NCBI RefSeq assembly: GCF_023898315.1
Contig: NC_064616.1
Location: 291,861,205 to 291,925,204 of the forward strand
Origin: Schistocerca nitens
Taxonomy: Eukaryota > Arthropoda > Insecta > Orthoptera > Acrididae
Reading direction: 5' to 3'
DNA: 64,000 nt
The notes under the pieces are model-generated. The model was given only the letters and a program-made list of their open reading frames with translations, was not told where the DNA came from and ran no database searches. Position 1 is the first letter of the stretch. Every line of letters begins with the position of its first letter. Position numbers and translations under genes: made by a program. This document shows positions 56,431 to 64,000 of this stretch, piece by piece.

Positions 56431-58149
56431 CTAGGAAGAAATTCTCTTCCCTTGAGTAATTTTTGAGTGAATAGTTGTGCTAGCATGCACCAAGAGATCA
56501 GATGAACTAGAAGGGAGTGAATGTATGGATTCTGCAATTTTTGGCTTGCAAGCTAGCAAATCAGCACAGTGCAAGGAGGCTAGCACAGGTAATATACAAG
56601 ATAGGGAGCAGTCAAGGATGGAAGGGTCCAAGCACAGGTAGTCAGCTTAGGCTACAATGAAATCACACCCAGCTTGGCCTGTGGCAATCATGTCTGTAGC
56701 AGCAAATTTTATCAGTATATTTGTCTCATCAACAAACATTACAGGTTTAAAAGAGTCCTCCATTGTCCCCAGTAAATCATTTATGTAGATCAAGAATGGC
56801 AGCGAACCAAGTGCCAAATCTAATGGTATGCCACATTTAATGTTTCTCCATTCTGAATTTAAGCTTGTTCATGTCATATCATTTGCAAATGTGTTGAATG
56901 CATGTAGTCTACAGGAAGAATATACCTAAAATCAGTATTATATTCCTCAATACACAGAAGAATTTTGTGCTCTCGAAATGCAAAAATTTATTATGGTGTA
57001 TTACTGCTGCCATGTTCTGGTCTCTGAATAATGCATATAGCAGACCCATAACATCATGTTTGTGATGTTAAATATACCTATATGTGTCCAAAGAGCACAC
57101 AGAATGAAAAACAGTTTTGCAAACTGACCGACCTATCCCCATCATCTACCACGCAAAGCAAGCATGTTACAGGCACTCCCTCCGGGATATTATGAGAAGG
57201 TGACTACCATCCTCCCCAGATGGGTCAACATAAAACTTAGTTTTTCTCTAGTACGTTTAAATGCTTATAATATACTGGTTGATAAGTTCTATTACCAAGT
57301 AGTATCAGATAGCATGAAGATGAATTAAGAGATTTCCACAGAAGAGTTCACAGACTGGTTATACAGACATAATTAGGTGACCATACAGAGTGAAATTAGG
57401 GCAGTGGTGGTTCATCTTATGGCACAACAGAGCAATGAACTCCATAGAATTATTGGCGCCAGAGAAAATTTTACAGTGCATAAAGATTTTCAACTTAAAA
57501 TAATATATTCTCCTGCCTCCATGACATATAATTATGGTAATATGTATGAATATCCCTGCTGATGTGTATAATCATGTTTGAATCTGGCAGTCAGCTCTTA
57601 TGTGCTCAACTCAACCCATGTGCAAAATCTGGCTGCACCACCACTCCTGGAGACCACAGTCCAGCTGCTGAGTTCATTGGAAAGGGCTGAGAGAGGAGTG
57701 GAGGCCAGGAAATGTTTTATATCCTGAGTATTGGAGCAACACTCCAGTGTGTATCCATCAGAGCCTCCACTTCTCCTCCTGCTGCTGAACCTTGCCAAAG
57801 TGCAGTTCTTCTTCCTCCCCAGTTGATGCATTGATATGACACATAAATATCACATTTTGAATCAAATTCATATCTACACTATTCTGTAACTTATAATATC
57901 TGTTGTGTCATTGACCCATGTGAGCTATTATACTTCTGAAACTGCAACAGTAAGAGTGTAGTCAACAATGACAGGCAGAAGTTTTACCATATTTGTTGCA
58001 GTAAAGTTTCCCATTCTATGATAAGCTTTTATAGTTTGTTATGTGCAAGAATTTTATATTGTTGTGTTTTTGAAGATACAAATTCTACAGCGTCTACAGT
58101 GCAATTCAGGATTTATGATATTTCAGTGCAGAGACTTAAGAGAAATTAG
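56431..58149. other. unassigned sequence
   Basis: No gene is recognised. The minus-strand frame at 57598-57831 and the stretch 56431-56631 have no motif. A repeat of unknown kind is possible. Confidence 0.3.
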
Positions 58150-59704
58150 TTTCAGTTTACCTTTCCTGTCACTTGAAGATAAACTTCATGTCAAGGACCT
58201 GGGGAGACAAACACTGGAAATCATGTTAGTCAAGAAAACTAAAACAAACATAGACTGGTAATGTGGTTGTGATATCACAAACAAATTGTATTGTTTTCCA
58301 TGTTTGTTCCAAAAGGAATGCCAGGGGTTAAATTACTTGGACACTAAGAGGCAATGGCAGTCTTTGACATTTACTGTATTACAGAAGATGAAGAAACATA
58401 AGTGAGCTAAATCACATATGGCAGCACAGACAGAGCACAACCTCATAGCGGAACACATTATCAGATGACAACTGGATAGTGCTTATAGGCTGTCAAGTGA
58501 AAGACACAATGATCAGATTCCCAAAAATCATCATGTACTCTCAAAAATTGTGCATTGTATTAAATTTTGTGGTGCTATTGAGCTTGCGCTTCAAGGAAAT
58601 GACAAACACAGTTACTCATCAAAGCCTGAAATTTTCCACAGTCTTACAAATTTTACTGCTGAACTTGACGTTGTGCTTAATGATCACTTTTGAAGCCTAC
58701 TGTTTTCAAAGACACTTCTAAACAATGCCTGTGTTGTTCACTGGTATACACATAAGTTGAATCTAATTTTAGACTTAGCAATGTGTCAGAATATGGACAT
58801 CAGAATTTTTATTACCTTAGAGAGCTTCTTAGTTTTTTTACGTAATTATTCACAGTGCATAGCAACACTAATTGACATAGTGAACAGAAAAGTCCCTCAT
58901 GTTTCCAACATAAGATTGAATTTTAAATAAAGAAATGCGCAAATTGTGTAAGAAAATAGAGTGTCACTTGCAGAATGCTTGGACAAAATTGAGCTTACAT
59001 CTTGAAAATTACTACAATTACTCAAGCGAGAGTGCTCTGCCTGAAATTAGAGTGTCCAGTATTTCAATTTTGGTTTCCGTGTTCAAACATATTATGGCAC
59101 ATGTTGACATATGCTACAGTCAATTACAAAAAATGAGCAGTTGACCCACTGAACACATAAAGAGATACAACATTTCAAAAGAGCCGTAAAAGATATACAA
59201 GGTAGCATCATTGACACATTTCCCACATCCAGAAAGTTGATGCATCCTGCTAAGAGACAGAAAGGGAAATGAAATTCCAAAAACTATTGTTGCAAAAGAA
59301 GTGTATGATACAAATATTGCTCAGGTTGCTAAATGCTTAGATGTCATAAGGCAACTTACTGCTGCAACTTTATTTAATTATGAAAAGTTTGTTTCATATT
59401 CTGCAGTAACCAAATAATATGTAAAACCATTCCAAACAACACAAATAATGTTTTGTTCATAAACCTTGAAACAATAACAGAAATAAGCCTCTTGTGAGTC
59501 CACACATAACAAGACAAAAGAATCATACAGAAGGTGCAACATAAATGATACAAAGAACAACTGATGTGAGTGGTACAAACAAAGAGAACATAGTGAGACT
59601 GCGTCAGCACTGCTCTGCATGTGTATAGGTGTGAGTCAGTGGTAGATGATGAGGCATGAGGCAGAAACCATCCCAAGTACACACCACCTACAGGCAGCCA
59701 CTGC

Positions 59705-59735
59705 GCCCCCCCCCCCCCCCACACACACACACACA
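59705..59735. repeat. (C)n-(AC)n run
   Basis: About 16 C bases followed by AC units, immediately outside the left arm of the PLE-3 composite. Confidence 0.9.
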
Positions 59736-60289
59736 GCATTCCAAAAATATTGCTGAAGAGATCTTGTGAAATATATCCCTTCCTTGTAACAATATCAGAA
59801 GGAAAGTTTGCTACTCACCATATAGCGGCAATGCTGAGTCGCTCATGATAGGCACAACAAAATGATTCACACAATTACAGCTTTTGGCTATAAAGGCCTT
59901 TGTCAACAGTAGACACACGTACACACATGCACACACACACACACACACACTCACGCAAACACAACTTGCACACACATCTGCAGTCTCAGAACTGACACCA
60001 CACTGCGAGCAGCAGCACCAGTGCATGATGGGAGTGGCAACTGGGTGGGGGTAAGGAGTAGGCAGGGGTGGGGTGGGGAGAGGGAGGGGGAGGGATAGTA
60101 TGGTGGGAGTGGCAGACAGTGAAGTGTTGCAGTTTAGACAGAGGGCAGGAGAGAAGGTGTGGAGGGGGGAGGGGTTAAGTAGTGGAAAGGAGAAAAATAA
60201 AAAGAAAAGACTGGGTGTGGTGGTGAAATGACAGCTGTGTAGTGTTGGAATGGGAACAGGGAGGGGGCTGGATGGGTGAGAACAGTGAC

Positions 60290-61742
60290 TAACAAAGGCT
60301 GAGGCCAGGAGGGTTAGGGGAATGTAGGATGTATTGCAGGTGAAGTTCCCACCTGCGTAATTCACAAAAGCTAGTGTTGGTGGGAAGGATCCATATGGCA
60401 CAAGCTGTGAAGCAGTAATTGAGATGAGGGCTATCATGTTTGGCAGCGTGTTCAGCAACAGGGTGATCCACTTGTTTTTTGGCCAGTTTGTCGGTGGCTG
60501 TTCATGCGGACAGACAGCTTGTTGGTTGCCATGCCTAAATAGAATGCAGCACAGTGGTTGCAGCTTAGCTTGTAAATCACATGACTGGTTTCACAGGTAG
60601 CCCTGCCTTTGATGGGATAGGTGATGTTAGTGACCGGGCTGAAGTAGGTGGTGGTACAAAGATGTATGGGAAGGTCTTGCATCTACGTCTATTACAGGGG
60701 TATGAACCATGAAGTAAGGGATTGGGAGCAGGGGTTGTGTAAGGATGGACGAGTATACTGTGTAGGTTCGGTGGATGGTGGAATACCATGGTAGGAGGGG
60801 TGGGAAGGATAGTGGGCTGGACATTTCCCATTTCGGGGCACGACGAGAGGTAATCGAAACCCTGGTGGAGAATGTAATTCAGTTGCTCCAGTCCAGCATG
60901 GTGCTGAGTGACGAGGGGAATGCTCCTCTGTGGCCGGACTGTGGGACTTTGGGAGGTGGCGGGAGACTGGAAAGATAAGTCACAGGAGATTTGTTTTTGT
61001 ACAAGGATGGGAGGATAATTACAGTCAGTGAAGGCTTCAATGAGACCCTTGGTATATTTTGAGTGTGACTGCTCATCACTGCAGATGCAATGACCACGGG
61101 TGGCTAGGCTGTACGAAAGGGACTTCTCAGTATGGAATGGGTGGCAGCTGTCGAAGTGGAGGTATTGCAAGTGGTTAGTAGTTTTGATATGGATGAAGGT
61201 ACTGATGTAGCCATCTCTGAGGTGGAGGTCAACATCTAGGAAGGTGGCTTGTTGGGTTGAGTAGGACCAGGTGAGGCAAATGGGGGAGAAGTTGTTGAGG
61301 TTCTGGAGGAATGTGAATAAGGTGTCCTCACCTTCAATCCAGATAGCAAAGATGTCATCAATGAATCTGAACCAGGTGAGGGGTTTAGGATTCTGGGTTT
61401 TTAGGAAGGATTCCTCTAGATGGCCCAAGAATAGGTTAGCATAGGATGGTGCCATGCAGATGCCCATAGCCATACTGCAGATTTGTTTGTAGGTAATGCC
61501 TTCAAAGGAGAAGTAATTGTGGGTGAGGGTATAGTTGGTCATGGAGACTAGGAAGGAGGTTGTTGGCTAGGAACCCATAGGGCATCTGGAAAGGTAGTGT
61601 TCAATAGCAGTAAGGCCATGGGCATTAGGAATGTTAGTGTACAGGGAGGTGGCATCAATAGTGATGAGCAGGGCACGGTGTGGTAAAGGGACAGGAACTA
61701 TGGAGAGTCGGTCGAGGAAATGGTTGGTATCATTTATATAGA
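60290..61742 (-). pseudogene. PLE-3 reverse transcriptase with GIY-YIG endonuclease
   Basis: Read from 61742: LITIDATSLYTNIPN (RT motif A, with Asp), a stop, then YKQICSMAMGICMAPSYANLF (motif B), FRFIDDIFAIW (motif C, Asp-Asp present), ATFLDVDLHLR (motif D region) and a linker of about 200 residues. The nuclease begins near VIYKLSCNHCAAFYLGM and reads NKLSVRMNSHRQT. In Penelope-like elements RT copies RNA and the GIY-YIG nuclease nicks the target. The copy is 5'-truncated in RT, and stops or shifts occur near 61560 and 60580. Positions 59811-60290 are the Ser/Pro-rich 3' region and non-coding end. Confidence 0.85.
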
Positions 61743-62042
61743 AGGACTACCTGTGAAATCTGTCATGTGATTTACAAGCTAAGCTGCAACCACTGTGCTG
61801 CATTGTATGTAGGCAGGACAACCAACGAGCTGTCTGTCTGCATGGACAGCCACCGACAAACTGTGGCCAAACAACAAGTGGACCACCCTGTCGCTGAACA
61901 CTGTGCCAAACATGATATCCCTCATCTCAATGACTGCTTCACAACATGTGCCAACACCAGCTTTTCTGAATTACACAGGTGGGAACTTTTCCTGCAATAC
62001 ATCCTACGTTCCTGTAACTCTCCTGGCCTCAACCTTCATTAG
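61743..62042 (+). pseudogene. PLE-3 second copy: GIY-YIG fragment
   Basis: The plus-strand frame gives TTCEICHVIYKLSCNHCAAL, then YVGRTTNELSVCMDSHRQT and DHPVAEHCAKHD, closely matching the minus-strand copy at 60600-60300. It is truncated at 61743 in the linker upstream of the nuclease, where it abuts the RT end of the other copy. Confidence 0.85.
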
Positions 62043-63399
62043 TCACTGTTCTCACCCATCCAGCACCTCCCTGTTCTCATTCCAGCACTACACAGCTGTC
62101 ATTTCACCGCCACACCCAGTCTTTTAATTTCTTTTTATTTCTCTCCTTTCCGCTACTTAACCCCTCCCACCTACGCACCTTCTCTCCTGCCCTCCATTTA
62201 AATTGCAACACTTCACTGTCCACCACTCCCACCATACTATCCCTCCCCCTCCCCGCCCCTGCCTCCTCCTTACTCCCACCCTGTCAACCCTCCCATCATG
62301 CACTGGTGCTGCTGCTTGCAGTGTGGTTTCAGTTCTCTGAAACTGCAGATGTGTGTGCAAGTTTTGTTTGCGTGAGTGTGTGCGTGTGTGCGCGCATGTG
62401 TGTACGTATGTGTACTGTTGACAAAGGCCTTTATAGCCAAAAGCTGTAATTGTGTGAATCATTTTGTTGTGCCTATCACGAGCGACTCAGCATCTCCGCT
62501 ATATGGTGAGTAGCAAACTTTCCTTCTCTGATATTGTTACAAGGAAGGGATATATTTCACAAGATCTCTTCAGCAATATTTTTGGAAATCAAGTTGCATA
62601 TACAGTATGCTGCTGCTAGTGCATGTGAGTGTGAGTGTGCTGAGTGTAGTGTCAATGTGCACATTTATAGTAGCAACTTTCCTTCTTTGGTATTGTTACA
62701 TTCCATCCTGGATTTTCCATTGTTTGATATCCCTTCCTTGGATGCAATAAGCTGGAAACAGAGCTTCAAATACTGCATATGAGGAATGAGTTTAGGACTC
62801 TCACAGGTTCTGTACCTCTTCTGAAACCCCTGTCTGAAAATAAGTTTCAGGAACCCTTTGGAGAAATAATGAAACTCCAGAAAGTGATTGTAACAATACT
62901 GATAACAACGTCAGAGGAGAGTTGATTTTTCTCTACCCTGAAAAAAACAAACATTTTCCTGCAAACTACTGTGAGTCAAGAGAGGCTAACATCACTAGCA
63001 GCAATCTCCATCAAGAAAGATTTAGTATGCAGTACTGTATACTTCAAAGAATGTCTTAGTGACAGATTCTCTGCTCGTGAGGAGAGGCGATTTCATAAAA
63101 ATATTCATCAAAAAGTAAGTGTATTTCTCTACAATATTTAGTTTGTTATTAGGTTTTAGCCTTATATTTAGTCATTTAGAACACTGAAGTCAATTTTCCA
63201 GTGAACCCCCATATAAAATCCACAAACTGCCATTAAAGCAGGGTATTAGAATAGTAACTGCTTATATCTTTTTAATATATCAGCTAAGGATGATATTAAT
63301 AAAATAAGTAAGTAAAGTTGCAAAAATATGTATTCAATGAAGTGCATAAATTTCAAATGCAAAACAATTGTTACATTTTATTAACTGCGTTCACCTTTC

Positions 63400-63735
63400 T
63401 AACTGAGAGGTCAGCACGGCTGACTGTAATGCGGAAGATCCAGGTCCAATTCCTGGTACTTCCAGCTATTTTTATTTGGGGGGGGGGGGGGGGGGGGAGG
63501 GATGGGGTGGGAAGGGGGGGAGGGGGGGGAGCACTTGTATGGGGTGCACTCAGCCTCATGAGGCCAACAGAGGAGCTACTCGACTAATTAGTGGTGGATC
63601 CAAGGTCAAGAAACCCAACAACAATCGAGAAGGTGGTGTGCTGACCACATATCCATCCAAACTGCATCCGATGACGCCACTGGCACAGGATAACAGGGCA
63701 GTCAGTCAGGCCCAATTGACACATCTTGGGCCATA
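63400..63735 (+). repeat. tRNA-derived SINE (third family) with internal G-run
   Basis: Head: 'gaggtcagcacggctgactg' (box A region), then 'ccaggtccaattcctgg' (box B). A 20-base G-run (63478-63497) expands the body. The tail includes 'ccaaggtcaagaaacccaac' and 'aaactgcatccgatgacgcc'. The Gly-rich frames here are artefacts. Confidence 0.75.
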
Positions 63736-64000
63736 AGTCAGATCTTTTCTTTACCTTATATTAATTGCAGATTGAATACGGCTGTCTAATCACAAGATAT
63801 GTATTTTACAAACATGAATTGGGTCACAACATATTGTATAGTATAAATATCATTATGCACATTAAGTAAATTATGTTTAAAGAAGACCACAGATACAAAT
63901 ATGTCAGTAATGAGCAAAATTTGAACATGAAATATTTGTCAAAAATAAATCTTTAAAGTGTATGTGGATTTAAGTTAAACTTACAGGACAAAATATCAGT
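63736..64000. other. unassigned right edge
   Basis: AT-rich, with no feature seen. Confidence 0.4.

Larger units (their letters stand above)
59787..62726. mobile_element. PLE-3 composite: two Penelope-like copies head to head with inverted target flank
   Basis: The identical 14-mer atatcccttccttg lies outside both ends (59773-59786 and 62727-62740), a target duplication. Inside, a minus-strand copy runs from the 3' end at 59787 to 61742. A plus-strand, 5'-truncated copy runs from 61743 to about 62540. The arms (59739-60603 and 61744-62587) are inverted repeats that include 46 bp of target DNA beyond the PLE end. A further PLE 3' end (62667-62726, 'cctggattttccattgtttg') closes the insertion. 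Confidence 0.85.
58150..63115 (+). pseudogene. hAT-2: hAT transposase relic (TTF/ZMYM-like type), split by PLE-3
   Basis: The plus strand shows, in broken frames, a TTF-type zinc-finger region (ITNKLYCFPCLFQKECQGLN...K-K-H), then a tract resembling ELALQGNDKH, CVVHWYTHKLNLILDLAM and VNRKVPHVSNIRLNFK (HVSPTRWNFKSR in intact proteins). After the PLE insertion comes KILLKRSCEIYPFLG-CNKLETELQIL and the C-terminal dimerisation region TTVSQERLTSLAAISIKKDL with ERRFH. These are blocks of hAT transposases close to ZMYM/52-kDa-repressor-like proteins. It would be a cut-and-paste transposase. Stops are frequent, and hAT terminal repeats and an 8-bp duplication were not located. The interval 59420-59738 is not assigned. 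Confidence 0.75.

Noticed and set aside
57598-57831. Possible OTULIN upstream exon on the minus strand
   Set aside because: The frame lacks the catalytic Cys motif, and the flanking splice sites were not convincing.
59811-60458. 215-codon Pro/Ser-rich minus-strand frame
   Set aside because: It covers the low-complexity 3' region and microsatellite of PLE-3; the frame is not the nuclease frame and has no domain.
63318-63736. Gly-rich open frames
   Set aside because: They are caused by the G-run within a SINE.

Overview
This is a repeat-dense piece of an insect nuclear genome: AT-rich and intron-like, with almost no intact coding sequence. The transposon families (mariner, Tc1, Tigger/pogo, hAT, Gypsy, Jockey/CR1-like LINEs, Penelope-like elements and tRNA-derived SINEs) and one very large repeat-filled intron fit a large-genome insect. 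An orthopteran such as a grasshopper is my guess, but this is not proved from sequence.

One host gene is recognisable. Two minus-strand exons (52653-52919 and 30686-30864) join in phase to give the C-terminal part of an OTULIN-type, Met1-linkage-specific deubiquitinase, including the catalytic His and Asn. They are separated by an intron of about 21.8 kb packed with transposons. The 5' exons were not found and probably lie beyond the right edge.

Layout: 0.6-8.8 kb is an old minus-strand Gypsy element (Gypsy-A) broken by a Tigger-like element (1147-2866), a mariner (3008-4302) and a hAT-type insertion with an 8-bp target duplication (6608-8629). 9.5-11.05 kb is a degenerate Penelope-like element (PLE). 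12.1-14.0 kb is an old mariner with a younger mariner inside it. 15.3-18.1 kb is an antisense LINE carrying a Tc1 element with an intact transposase ORF. 19.6-23.3 kb is an old Tc1 split by a plus-strand LINE. 23.3-30.7 kb is mostly unassigned and probably includes the host 3' UTR. 31.4-37.6 kb is a complete Gypsy element (Gypsy-B) with 233-bp LTRs, a 5-bp target duplication and a mariner inside pol. 37.6-38.6 kb is a PLE. 40.0-41.4 kb is a second copy of the Tc1 family. 44.2-45.4 kb is another Tc1 relic. 45.6-51.1 kb is a third Gypsy (Gypsy-C) with about 318-bp LTRs. 51.6-52.0 kb is a near-perfect palindrome around a PLE end. 53.9-54.6 kb is a PLE fragment. 55.3-56.4 kb is a diverged tandem array. 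58.1-63.1 kb is a hAT transposase relic split by a head-to-head PLE composite with a 14-bp target duplication.

The most interesting signal is a shared architecture at three Penelope-like loci (31.3/37.6-38.8, 51.6-52.0 and 59.7-62.6 kb). The DNA lying just beyond the PLE 3' end is present again, inverted, on the far side of the insertion. At the 59.7 kb locus the duplicated DNA reads as part of the split hAT gene, so it is target DNA and not part of the PLE. I read this as a second, 5'-truncated, opposite-strand copy that carries 3' flanking sequence. Other points of note are Gypsy-B LTR differences that fall only at CpG sites, a Tc1 family with an apparent DD32E spacing, and tRNA-promoter-like boxes inside the Gypsy-C LTR.
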